Shown: positions 8,442-15,600, counted from the first letter of the stretch. The stretch: 15,703 nucleotides of DNA from CAYQPF01 sp964419225 (GCA_964419225.1 CAYQPF010000113.1:1-15703); one strand, 5' to 3'. Numbers and translations: made by a program. Notes: generated by a model not told the origin, from the letters alone.

Positions 8442-8472
8442 TTGCGATACTTGTTATACTTTTTCCTATAAT
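8442..8472 (+). promoter_or_regulatory. Possible promoter for the second TPR gene
   Basis: A perfect TATAAT (8467-8472) lies in the 64-base gap between the two TPR genes, 21 bases before the second ATG. A partial -35 match, TTGCGA (8442-8447), is 19 bases upstream, one or two bases longer than ideal. It could give the second copy its own transcription in addition to read-through from the first. The sigma factor preferences of this organism are unknown, so this is tentative. Confidence 0.35.
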
Positions 8473-8492
8473 ATAAAGTTAGGTGGTTTTAA

Positions 8493-9533
8493 ATGAAAAG
8501 AATATTACTATTTCTGATTTTAAGTTGCTGCATTGGGCAGGTATTTGCTTTCAAACCCAGTTCAGGAGCAGAAGTTTTGAAAGTAATGGTTGATTCCAAA
8601 ACTACATATGTTCTGCAGGTATTATCAGATTCAATCTTTGTTCTCAAAGATTCTGTGAAGGTTTATTATCAAGCTCCATATCATGATAAATACCAGCATA
8701 TCTCTGCAAGTGACAGCCTTTTGCTTAAAGCCAAAGTACTTTTTGAAAAAGCAGAGGAAAACTGGAAGGAAAAGTCCTTTGCCAATGCTTTGCAATATTA
8801 TTTACAGGTTAACAAATATGATCCGGACAACCTTGCCGCAATGGCATATATTGGACAGTGTTATCGTTTAACAGGAGATTTTGATGAGTCCATTAAATGG
8901 CTGAAGAAAGTGGTAAAGCTGGATTTCCATTACTATTTGGGTCATTTTTTCCTGGCAAATGCCTATTTAGAAAAAGGGAAATTAGACAAAGCCAAAGAAG
9001 AGATCTTAATAGCCCATGTCCTGAACAGAAATGATACCCATATTACTGAATCACTTGAAAGAATATTAGCAGAATCCAAAGAAACTATGGCTAAATGGTC
9101 TGGTTATGCCCGGGTTAATCTTATTTCTGTTAAAGCTGACAGTATAATTATATCTGTACCTAAATATGGCTGGAGTAGTTATGGTATGTGTAAGGCCATG
9201 TGGGTGAATGAACCAGAATTTGCCAAAGAGCATGCAGAAGATTTAAAAGACCCCATTTTACTTAAATATAATATTGAATTGAATTGCTATTTACTAGAAT
9301 ATATTAGTTACGGTAATTTTGAAGAAGATGCCTATATGAAAGATAAGAAGTTTACTAAACGACCTGAAATGCAAGCACTGGGAAAAACGATTACCGGTAA
9401 ATGCGTAGAACCATTTATCTATTATGAGAAAATACTGGTTGAGCATCCCGAATATGGTCAGACTATGAATATTGATGGGATTAAAAGCATAATCAAATTC
9501 ATTCAGGAATACAAAATTGAGAAGTTGGATTAG
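8493..9533 (+). CDS. Exported TPR protein, second of a tandem pair
   Basis: A 346-residue paralogue of the preceding gene, colinear along its whole length. It has a Sec signal peptide cleaved near VFA-FKPS, then three TPR units at about 80-181 (LFEKAEENWKEKSFANALQYYL; AYIGQCYRLTGDFDESIKWL; HFFLANAYLEKGKLDKAKEEI). The same unrecognised C-terminal region follows, with AMWVNEPEFAKEHAEDLKDP, FIYYEK and the terminal EYKIEKLD. The ribosome binding site and first codons (8481-8501) are base-for-base identical to 7382-7402, and the last 24 bases before the stop's final position (9509-9532) are identical to 8404-8427. The middle has diverged clearly, so the copies have had time to change while the edges stayed constant. 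The products may form a complex or be specialised variants; neither is shown by sequence. Confidence 0.82.
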   Translation: MKRILLFLILSCCIGQVFAFKPSSGAEVLKVMVDSKTTYVLQVLSDSIFVLKDSVKVYYQAPYHDKYQHISASDSLLLKAKVLFEKAEENWKEKSFANALQYYLQVNKYDPDNLAAMAYIGQCYRLTGDFDESIKWLKKVVKLDFHYYLGHFFLANAYLEKGKLDKAKEEILIAHVLNRNDTHITESLERILAESKETMAKWSGYARVNLISVKADSIIISVPKYGWSSYGMCKAMWVNEPEFAKEHAEDLKDPILLKYNIELNCYLLEYISYGNFEEDAYMKDKKFTKRPEMQALGKTITGKCVEPFIYYEKILVEHPEYGQTMNIDGIKSIIKFIQEYKIEKLD

Positions 9534-9902
9534 CAGAGAAATATTAATAAGAAATTTGCCGATCTTCTTTAAAGTCTATATAATATGTTTCGTGCGAAAA
9601 ATGCCATAGCAATAATTCTGCCCAAGAGCAAACGGAATAAGGTTGAAGCATATTTTCACCATGAAATCGGAAAATTACACATTCTCTAAATAGTCCGTAG
9701 GACGATAGATGTTAGCCTGTCAGCTTTAGCTGCAGGTTTGAATAAACATCAATTCCTGTCCGTTAGAACGAAAGATTATCATGGAGTATTACAAATTTTT
9801 ACACTTACTTTACTCAAATTCTAAATCTAAGGCTCATAAAATGCCCTATATTAGATTAATTTTCTCATTTCCTCTCTCATCTTTAATCTCTACTGACACC
9901 TA
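9534..9902. other. Spacer with a structured repeat element
   Basis: This 369-base gap lies between the second TPR gene and the convergent end of the next serine hydrolase gene. Its middle is occupied by the three-hairpin element at 9693-9770. The flanks are AT-rich, with pyrimidine-rich stretches near 9855-9895, and contain no ORF with a ribosome binding site. No clear terminator for either gene was seen. Confidence 0.55.
9693..9770. repeat. Three-hairpin structured intergenic element
   Basis: Left hairpin: GTCC-GTA-GGAC (9693-9703). Centre hairpin: CCTG/CAGG plus CAGC/GCTG, arms 9716-9724 and 9729-9736, with one bulged T and a TTTA loop. Right arm: GTCCGTTAGAAC (9758-9769), a decayed copy of the left hairpin. 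GATGTT (9708-9713) pairs with AACATC (9745-9750) and encloses the centre hairpin. The 'GTCC-GTA-GGAC' style ends recall dispersed intergenic repeats I have seen in genomes of environmental bacteria; I cannot confirm the family without a search. Confidence 0.55.
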
Positions 9903-11387
9903 CTACCGGCACCTATTTTGGTCCCCTTTGTGGATAAATAACTTTTTTGAATTGACTCTTTTATCAATATTTATGCTGTTTTGCTTATCACATTTTTTAT
10001 ATTCTGTCAGAGAATCCCCGTTGGTTAAAGTGAAACCTGTTACTTTACCAGCTTGGGATATAATGAATTTTACACAATAATCAGGAACACCCACCCGGTA
10101 GTAATTATAGTCATAAGCCGGCATCAGCCTGAATTTCCCATCTTGCTTCGATTCAGCAAATAAGCTATCTGCCTCCGGGAGGATTTTCAGTTCTTGTTTC
10201 GAATTAATATCACGGTAAGTACCAGCATAGAATTTAAAATAAGTCGTTTCTTTCTTCTCTAAATCAGCTTGATTCTGCTGGGATATTTTCCATAAACCCA
10301 GGACTATTTGATCGGCCATCTCATGAAAATTCACCGTTCTTCTTCCGAACAAACCAGGCTTGGTTTTATGTGCTATCACCAGATCCAATTTAGGTACTAC
10401 AAGGATGAATTGTCCATAAGATCCCTGTGCTATATAAGCTCCTTCATAAGCTTTACTCAGCAGTGGATTATCATAGATCCACCACATATACCCATAAGAA
10501 AACCGTCCATTTCTCTCAACTGCTGGATTCATTTCTTCTCTAGGAGTGGAGACACTGGTTATTTTTGTGACCCATTCCCGAGAAATTACCTGGATTCCAT
10601 CCCAGTTTCCCTCTCTCAACATCAGATATCCAAGTCTTGCCATATCTCTGGTGGAAAAATACATATGATAAGCTTTATGATCCGATTTGCCATTACCATA
10701 CTTCTTTTGGGACTTTCTTTTAAAATCCTGCATCCCGATTGGCTTGGCTAAATCTTCTTCTAAAGCATCATAAATACTCTTGCCTGTAAGTTTCTCAAAG
10801 ACAGTTCCGGCTGCATTGAAGTCCCAATTGTTATAAAGAAAATAACTGCCGGGTTCCTTACTTCCCCGTGCAGGTGCAAATTCAGTTGCATCTCCGCTGT
10901 TAGCCGCACGGTGATATACACCCGATCTGGCAGTAATCAAATCCAATACCTTTGCTTTCTTTTCAATAGGCAGTAAAGCCGGATCATCATCTATACCCAA
11001 TTCTTCCAAGGTGGAATTCAGATTAATTGTCCCATTCGTAACATATTTACCATAAAGCATTGCCAATACACTCTTACGGCAGGATGCTAAATAACTTACT
11101 TTTTCAATATTCCCATACTGGTAAATGATCTTCCCATGCTGTACAACCACTAAACCTGTTGTTTTCATTTTGTTTTTAATAAAAGGTTCGACTTGCTTAA
11201 AAATATTGAATTGTTTATCATCTGCAATTTTAACTTCCCAGTTTTCTTTGAGGTAAACCTTCATCTGCTCTTCTCCCGTTGCCATGATCTGTGGACTGGC
11301 ACCCAATCTGTCTTCATCTGTTGCCACTAAACCGTAACTGATTGACAATATCAATAATAGCAAATATGCTCTAATCAAATTATTCAT
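9903..11387 (-). CDS. Exported serine hydrolase, beta-lactamase/PBP4-like fold (class C-like)
   Basis: 494 residues from the preferred ATG at 11387, which begins MNNLIRAYLLLLILSISYG, a clear Sec signal. The frame stays open 14 codons further to 11429, but that extension would precede the signal and has no ribosome binding site. Upstream of 11387 is AGGTAAGGGG, a usable but closely spaced site. Numbered from this start, catalytic S102-x-x-K105 lies in YLASCRKSV and Y185-x-N187 in LYNNWDFNAAG. RSGVYHR and a GSYGQ stretch in the third-motif region replace the usual HxG. About 390-475 is a DUF3471-like beta tail (FYAGTYRD ... GKVTGFTLTNGD). The closing 30 or so residues, ending KGDQNRCR, extend past the normal domain end. 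It belongs to the same superfamily as the gene at 5954-7276 but is not a close paralogue. It is probably an esterase, amidase or peptidase in the periplasm; substrate unknown. Confidence 0.83.
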   Translation of the reverse strand: MNNLIRAYLLLLILSISYGLVATDEDRLGASPQIMATGEEQMKVYLKENWEVKIADDKQFNIFKQVEPFIKNKMKTTGLVVVQHGKIIYQYGNIEKVSYLASCRKSVLAMLYGKYVTNGTINLNSTLEELGIDDDPALLPIEKKAKVLDLITARSGVYHRAANSGDATEFAPARGSKEPGSYFLYNNWDFNAAGTVFEKLTGKSIYDALEEDLAKPIGMQDFKRKSQKKYGNGKSDHKAYHMYFSTRDMARLGYLMLREGNWDGIQVISREWVTKITSVSTPREEMNPAVERNGRFSYGYMWWIYDNPLLSKAYEGAYIAQGSYGQFILVVPKLDLVIAHKTKPGLFGRRTVNFHEMADQIVLGLWKISQQNQADLEKKETTYFKFYAGTYRDINSKQELKILPEADSLFAESKQDGKFRLMPAYDYNYYRVGVPDYCVKFIISQAGKVTGFTLTNGDSLTEYKKCDKQNSINIDKRVNSKKLFIHKGDQNRCR

Positions 11388-11593
11388 ACACCCCTTACCT
11401 ATCTTTTCTCTCATCCAATACAGTACCAATTATCTCAAAAAACAAATTGTTTCAAGAATAATCTCATTCTGAAATAGTATTTTCTCCTTTTTAACTTAAG
11501 ATATTGTTAACTACTCAGGTGATTTTCGAGAGTAACCATCATTGCCCACTGCCGAATCTCTTCTTGCTGAATACCGCGAATGTGCTTTCCTTT

Positions 11594-11638
11594 ATACATT
11601 TTGTCCATATCGTCCATAAAGTCCATTTAGTCCATTTT
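11594..11638. repeat. GTCCATNNN nonamer tandem repeat, 4 clean units plus 1 degenerate
   Basis: The units are ATACATTTT (degenerate), GTCCATATC, GTCCATAAA, GTCCATTTA and GTCCATTTT. The first six bases are fixed in four units and the last three vary. Because the period is a multiple of three, the minus strand reads as repeated Met-Asp-X. It lies between divergent genes, 94 bases before the acetyltransferase ATG. Confidence 0.8.
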
Positions 11639-11676
11639 CTCTGCTAAATGAAAATTACTTGCTTGAACAAATAATT

Positions 11677-11695
11677 TGACAATTCTGCTTTGTCA
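11677..11695. promoter_or_regulatory. Inverted repeat TGACAA-N7-TTGTCA upstream of the acetyltransferase gene
   Basis: Perfect 6-base arms (11677-11682 and 11690-11695) are separated by TTCTGCT and lie 36 bases before the ATG at 11732. The arms overlap a TTGACA (11676-11681). Placement suits a repressor or activator site, but a chance occurrence in AT-rich DNA is possible. Confidence 0.3.
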
Positions 11696-11731
11696 TACAA
11701 ACTGACTGTAAATCCTAAGTAAGGAGATCTT

Positions 11732-12970
11732 ATGCGTGAAATAAAAAAACTGGATGTCAACCAAGTCCGAGATGCTTTAAAATTAGCTGAAAAAGCTTAT
11801 CCTATGATGGATCTTTCTTCAGAAGAAAAACTTCAGGGGTTCGTGACCAGAATTCAGGAGAATTTCAATCAGAATGGCAGAATATGGTACGGCCTATTTG
11901 AAGATGGTCACCATTTGGGAAATATGGTTATATATGATTATGTGACAAACTACTACGGTAAAGAATTAAAAGCCAAAGGAATCGGTTTTGTGGCTGTAGA
12001 TTTTCTGCACAAGAAACAACGAATCTGCAAGGACATGCTGGAATGGTTTTTGGAACATACTTTGAAAGATAAATATCCGATGGCCATGCTATATGCTTTC
12101 CGACCGGATTTCTACAAGAAAATGGGCTTTGGCTTTGGTACAAATTGTTTTAATTATGTAACAACACCCTCTGCAATGCCTCGAAGTAAAGAAGTGTATT
12201 CCATGAACTATCTTGATCAAAATGATTTAAGTGACTTTATTGCTTTTTATAAAGAGTTTTATCAAAAGTATCATGGCATGATCTTAAAAAAGGATAAAGA
12301 TTTGGAAATGCAGTTAAATGCTCCCGGATTTTATCATATTGGTTATCGTGAAAACGGCAAATTAACAGGGTTACTTTCTTTCCGCCTGGTCTCCAATGAA
12401 AGTACCAACAATGAAACAGATATGTTTCTGAGTCTTCTCTATACTACTCCAGACGGATTAAAGGCAAGTTTGAACTTTTTGAACAGTCAGTCTGACCAAG
12501 TCCGCCAAATCCATATCTCAACTTTGTTCAAAGATCTGCATTATAATTTCAATGACATCAGACATAATGACCATAAGATTCTCAGTCAGCCAGGATATCA
12601 TCATACATATGACAGCGGAATGGGCATTATGTATAGGAGTTTGAATCCTGTAGAACTGATCATGAACAGACCTTCTACACTTGATAATATCAAAATCAGA
12701 TTTAATCTGCAGGATACTTTTATGGTAAACACGAAAAAGGAATTTATCATCGAGTGGAATTCCGGGAAAGCAGTTCTATCCAAAGGTAAGAAATTTGATC
12801 TGGAATTGACGCTTGATGTGTCAGACTTTTCTTCCTGGGTGATGAATTCTGTTGATTTGACAGCTCTGCATGATTTTGGTTTGCTGGAAACCAACCACCA
12901 GAATATGATTCTTTCTCTGGATCAAGCTTTCTATTATCCCCGCAAACCCATCTGTCTGGAGAGATTTTAA
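11732..12970 (+). CDS. Eis-like GNAT-family N-acetyltransferase with SCP2-like C-terminal domain
   Basis: A 412-residue cytoplasmic enzyme predicted to transfer acetyl from acetyl-CoA to amines. The N-terminal GNAT domain (about 1-150) has the acetyl-CoA strand-turn region GIGFVAVDFLHKKQRICKDML, though the usual R/Q-x-x-G-x-G/A loop is altered (KKQRIC), followed by MLYAFRPDFYKKMGFGFGT. The second GNAT-like domain is about 155-290 and the SCP2-like fold about 300-412. This three-part layout and the length match Mycobacterium Eis (about 400 residues). In Eis a Tyr (Tyr126) acts as acid and the C-terminal carboxylate as base. Here Tyr128 in FYKKMGF is the equivalent, and the chain likewise ends in Phe (LERF). 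AAGGAG lies 5 bases before the ATG. It is followed after 56 bases by the ankyrin-MBL gene, probably co-transcribed. Substrate unknown; family members acetylate aminoglycosides, polyamines or protein lysines. Confidence 0.85.
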   Translation: MREIKKLDVNQVRDALKLAEKAYPMMDLSSEEKLQGFVTRIQENFNQNGRIWYGLFEDGHHLGNMVIYDYVTNYYGKELKAKGIGFVAVDFLHKKQRICKDMLEWFLEHTLKDKYPMAMLYAFRPDFYKKMGFGFGTNCFNYVTTPSAMPRSKEVYSMNYLDQNDLSDFIAFYKEFYQKYHGMILKKDKDLEMQLNAPGFYHIGYRENGKLTGLLSFRLVSNESTNNETDMFLSLLYTTPDGLKASLNFLNSQSDQVRQIHISTLFKDLHYNFNDIRHNDHKILSQPGYHHTYDSGMGIMYRSLNPVELIMNRPSTLDNIKIRFNLQDTFMVNTKKEFIIEWNSGKAVLSKGKKFDLELTLDVSDFSSWVMNSVDLTALHDFGLLETNHQNMILSLDQAFYYPRKPICLERF

Positions 12971-13026
12971 AAAAGAGAGATCAAACACAGCATTCCTGCG
13001 GAGAATATCTTACCAAGGAGTTTAAC

Positions 13027-15165
13027 ATGGAAAATCAACTAAATACAAATCCAGAATCAGTAATTTTTGATCTGCTGAACAAAACAGCAGATGTAAAAGA
13101 ATTTGAAAAAGAGCTGAATATAGTTTTAAAAGATAATCCCGGGTTGATCAATAAATGCAATAAAGAAGGAGATACTCCTCTTCATGTTCTGGTAAAGAAA
13201 GGCAATCTGCCTTTTTTGCAGGTACTGCTGAACTCCGGGGCCGAAGTCAACAGAACAGATTTCAATGGAGATACTCCCCTGCATTGGGCAGCTTATACCA
13301 ACAATTATGAAATAGCAGAACTTCTGCTCAAATTTAATGCTGATTTGACTATCTCAGATGCCGGTCAATCTACTCCTGCTTTATATGCAGTTTTTGCTGG
13401 CAGTATCAGGATTCTCGAATTGTTCCGTCAGCATGGTGATAATTTTACTTCCCTAGGTTTTTTAGGCGGCACTTTACTGCATTACGCTGCGATGTCCTGT
13501 ACCTTCGAAATGATCACGTATCTTCTGGATCAAGGTCTGGATATTCATGCCCGCTCTGTTAATAAAGAAACCCCTTTGGAATGGGCAATGTACCGTAAGA
13601 ATTACAAAATAATTGATACCCTCGTTGACCGAGGAGCTTTGCTCAACAATGTCTTCGACATCTGGGGTAATAGTCCTATGACAGCAGCAGTTCTGACTGA
13701 CAGCGTGGAAAGCATTGAAGCTTTGATCCGCCGTGGTGCAGATATCAATGAAAAGAACAGTGAAGGCAGAACACCTTTGCATACGGCAGTCAGCCCGGCA
13801 AATGACAGAGTCAATCTGAAAATGGTGCAGGCTCTTATCGATTGTGGTGCAGATGTGAATGCGGTCAAGAAGGATGGTGTTTCCGTACTCATGTGGGCAG
13901 TAAAATACGGAGATGCAGAGATTGTTGGTCTTTTACTGGAAAAAGGAGCACGTGTTGATCCGGCAAACATCCCTGACAACAAAGTTAGATATAGCGTTCT
14001 GCATAATGCTCTTGTTGCCGGAAAAGATCAGATCATTGAACAGATCCTTGCATCTGCAACACAAGTGAATTTTATGGATGAATCAGGCAAAACACCTCTG
14101 TGTATTGCGGTGGAAATGGGTAACACCTCGGCAGTCAAACAATTGCTTGCTAAAAATGCTGACATTCATGCCGTTGATACTCATTTCGGCAGAACTCTAC
14201 TCCATATGGCTGCAAGCCATGGGTACGAGGATCTTGTCGAATTGCTGATTGCCTATGGTCTTGATTTAAATCAAAAAGATAAAGAAGGTAAAACAGTCCT
14301 GTTTTACGCAATAAAATATGGTTTTAAGAAAATCTCTGAGTTGTTGCTCAAACATGGTGCAAAGGATGATCCCGCTATAACTTTCAATAATTATTCACCT
14401 CTTTTCAGTGAACTGACAGAGAAACAAGCTCAAATCTGGTATCTTGGACATAGCGGTTGGGCAGTTAAGACTCAGAATCATCTATTGATCTTCGATTATT
14501 CCAGTAACAGCCGAAACCCTCTGGAAGCTTCTCTGGCCAACGGCTATCTGGTCCCGGAAGAGCTGCAGGATCTGAAAGTCACGGTATTTGTCAGCTATTT
14601 ATGTCCGGATCACTGGGATCCGAAAATATTCGATTTAGCCGGAATAGTCAAAGACTGCACCTATGTCTATGGCTTTGACCCCAACAAAATCACTAAATAC
14701 ACAGGCCCTGACTATAAGCAGATAGGGTTGAATCAGACCAGAACGATCAATGGGATTGAGATCACTACCTTACTGGCAAATGTTGGCGGGGCAGGATATT
14801 TGGTCACGGTGGACGGAGTTTCTGTTTTCCATCCAGGCGATCATTCGGAAAGAGAACTGGATCATTCAGGTCCGTACTGCAGTGAAATTAATTTTATTGC
14901 CACGAAGGAAATAGCAGTTGATATTGCTTTCTTCCCGATTCAGGGGGATTATTTTGCTGATACGCCTGTAGTCAAGTCAGGAAATTATTATGCAATCGAA
15001 AAACTCTCACCGAAGGTAGTTTTCCCGATGCATGGGGATGGAAAGGAAAACCTTTACGCTGAATTCATCCAGGAAGCTGCACCTATGTATCCAACTGTGC
15101 AGTTCATTGCTGCTCAAAACCGGGGAGATGCGTATATCTTTAGTGGAACAAAGGTGGAAAGCTAA
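13027..15165 (+). CDS. Ankyrin-repeat protein fused to a metallo-beta-lactamase-fold domain
   Basis: A 712-residue protein with no signal peptide, so cytoplasmic. Residues about 47-450 hold roughly twelve ankyrin repeats; the clearest have the G-x-TPLH core, e.g. NGDTPLHWAAYTNNYEIAELL at 80-100. Residues about 465-712 are an MBL fold opening with IWYLGHSGWAVK and LLIFDYS, as in small (about 240-residue) MBL hydrolases common in Firmicutes. The HxHxDH motif reads Y524-L-C526-P-D528-H529; the first two His are Tyr and Cys. The later ligands remain: D605 in HPGDH and H669 in FPMHGD. The expected third His of the first zinc site is absent near LANVGG (N585). The second-site ligands (Asp528, His529, Asp605, His669) are kept, so a one-metal or altered centre is likely. 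AAGGAG 6 bases before the ATG supports the start. Ankyrins probably bind a partner or substrate; function unknown. Confidence 0.85.
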   Translation: MENQLNTNPESVIFDLLNKTADVKEFEKELNIVLKDNPGLINKCNKEGDTPLHVLVKKGNLPFLQVLLNSGAEVNRTDFNGDTPLHWAAYTNNYEIAELLLKFNADLTISDAGQSTPALYAVFAGSIRILELFRQHGDNFTSLGFLGGTLLHYAAMSCTFEMITYLLDQGLDIHARSVNKETPLEWAMYRKNYKIIDTLVDRGALLNNVFDIWGNSPMTAAVLTDSVESIEALIRRGADINEKNSEGRTPLHTAVSPANDRVNLKMVQALIDCGADVNAVKKDGVSVLMWAVKYGDAEIVGLLLEKGARVDPANIPDNKVRYSVLHNALVAGKDQIIEQILASATQVNFMDESGKTPLCIAVEMGNTSAVKQLLAKNADIHAVDTHFGRTLLHMAASHGYEDLVELLIAYGLDLNQKDKEGKTVLFYAIKYGFKKISELLLKHGAKDDPAITFNNYSPLFSELTEKQAQIWYLGHSGWAVKTQNHLLIFDYSSNSRNPLEASLANGYLVPEELQDLKVTVFVSYLCPDHWDPKIFDLAGIVKDCTYVYGFDPNKITKYTGPDYKQIGLNQTRTINGIEITTLLANVGGAGYLVTVDGVSVFHPGDHSERELDHSGPYCSEINFIATKEIAVDIAFFPIQGDYFADTPVVKSGNYYAIEKLSPKVVFPMHGDGKENLYAEFIQEAAPMYPTVQFIAAQNRGDAYIFSGTKVES

Positions 15166-15216
15166 CACCTCGAATGTACATACATTTTTGCTAACCTACA
15201 ATTTGATAAACACTTA

Positions 15217-15259
15217 CTCCCCTTTCTTCGCAAGGAGGAGCGGGGGTAAGTTTCTTCTC
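15217..15259. repeat. CTCCCC...TTTCTTCTC palindromic element, copy 1
   Basis: Begins CTCCCC, has a central CTTCGCAAGGAGGAG, then a GGGGGTAAG and TTTCTTCTC tail. It aligns with 15601-15645, sharing both ends and the interior G-run, and more weakly with 1759-1800. Short inverted segments suggest it folds as a hairpin when transcribed. Confidence 0.65.
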
Positions 15260-15273
15260 TAAAGCTAATACTT

Positions 15274-15300
15274 GGGGCAAATGATTATTTGCCCCTACAA
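15274..15300. repeat. GGGGC-hairpin element with TACAA tail, copy 1
   Basis: GGGGCAAAT (15274-15282) pairs perfectly with ATTTGCCCC (15287-15295) around GATT, followed by TACAA. A sister at 15556-15583 keeps the GCCCCTACAA end but has a different stem sequence with compensating arms. Stem conservation despite base change is the mark of a structure-selected or mobile palindrome. Confidence 0.7.
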
Positions 15301-15309
15301 TTCCCCCAT

Positions 15310-15348
15310 CCCTTACTAAAAGGGAAGGGTCGGGGATGGGTTGTCGAA
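15310..15348. repeat. 39-base palindromic repeat, copy 1
   Basis: Matches 15508-15546 at 38 of 39 bases (T versus C at one site). It contains an ACTAA-type loop between pyrimidine and purine arms, then GGGGATGGGTTGTCGAA. In this copy the left arm is changed (CCCATCCCTT), pairing instead with the downstream GGGGATGGG. Confidence 0.8.
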
Positions 15349-15357
15349 ATCTCTGCC

Positions 15358-15385
15358 ATTCACCATTCACAATTCACCATTCACA
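15358..15385. repeat. ATTCACM heptamer tandem array, 4 units
   Basis: The units ATTCACC, ATTCACA, ATTCACC, ATTCACA alternate exactly, so the array is also two copies of a 14-base unit. It is a different heptamer from the CTGCCNA arrays elsewhere in the window but has the same 7-base period. Confidence 0.8.
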
Positions 15386-15393
15386 ATTTTATA

Positions 15394-15439
15394 CAACCCT
15401 ATCCTAAATCCTTTCCCTTAATAAGGGCAAGGACTTGCC
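15394..15439. repeat. Direct-repeat end plus double palindrome, copy 1
   Basis: The 18 bases CAACCCTATCCTAAATCC (15394-15411) recur at 15686-15703. In this copy they continue into CCCTTA-A-TAAGGG (15415-15427) and the overlapping perfect palindrome GGCAAG-GA-CTTGCC (15426-15439). The second copy is cut by the window edge, so whether the palindromes follow there is unknown. Confidence 0.65.
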
Positions 15440-15502
15440 AAAAAAGCTTTGCTTTTCAATATGCACAATTTTCACCAGCAGAATACATCACCCTCTTTCA
15501 CT

Positions 15503-15546
15503 CCCTTCCCTTACTAAAAGGGAAGGGCCGGGGATGGGTTGTCGAA
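15503..15546. repeat. 39-base palindromic repeat, copy 2, with 10-bp perfect hairpin
   Basis: CCCTTCCCTT (15503-15512) and AAGGGAAGGG (15518-15527) form a perfect 10-base stem with loop ACTAA. This is followed by the shared GGGGATGGGTTGTCGAA tail. It is near-identical to copy 1 from 15508 onward. Confidence 0.8.
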
Positions 15547-15555
15547 CCCTTCTCC

Positions 15556-15583
15556 GGGCTGACATGGGAGTCAGCCCCTACAA
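15556..15583. repeat. GGGC-hairpin element with CTACAA tail, copy 2
   Basis: GGGCTGAC (15556-15563) pairs with GTCAGCCC (15570-15577) around ATGGGA, then CTACAA. The tail is the same as in the element at 15274-15300, with a different stem. Confidence 0.7.
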
Positions 15584-15600
15584 ATCTGGTACAGCCTTCA

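Larger units (their letters stand above)
11388..11731. other. Divergent promoter region carrying tandem repeats
   Basis: This 344-base gap lies between the divergently transcribed serine hydrolase and acetyltransferase genes. It holds a small palindrome AAACAA-A-TTGTTT (11440-11452), two CTGCCNA-type heptamers (11542-11555), a nonamer array (11594-11638) and an inverted repeat TGACAA-N7-TTGTCA (11677-11695). That last repeat overlaps a TTGACA -35 match 50 bases before the acetyltransferase start. No good -10 box is at 16-18 bases, so the promoter is unresolved. Confidence 0.5.

Noticed and set aside
9544..9651. 35-codon minus-strand frame starting MLQPYSVCSWAELL
   Set aside because: No ribosome binding site and no recognisable family; it lies in spacer DNA beside a structured repeat. 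A chance frame or repeat-derived sequence is more likely.
9781..10080. 99-codon plus-strand frame
   Set aside because: It overlaps the 3' end of the convergent serine hydrolase gene, which has clear motifs, and it lacks a ribosome binding site.
11676..11704. Standard sigma70 promoter for the acetyltransferase gene
   Set aside because: TTGACA is present, but the bases 17 downstream do not form a TATAAT-like box, so only the inverted repeat is reported.
13602..13982. 126-codon minus-strand frame inside the ankyrin region
   Set aside because: It is antisense to well-defined ankyrin repeats; such shadow frames are common opposite repeat-rich coding DNA.
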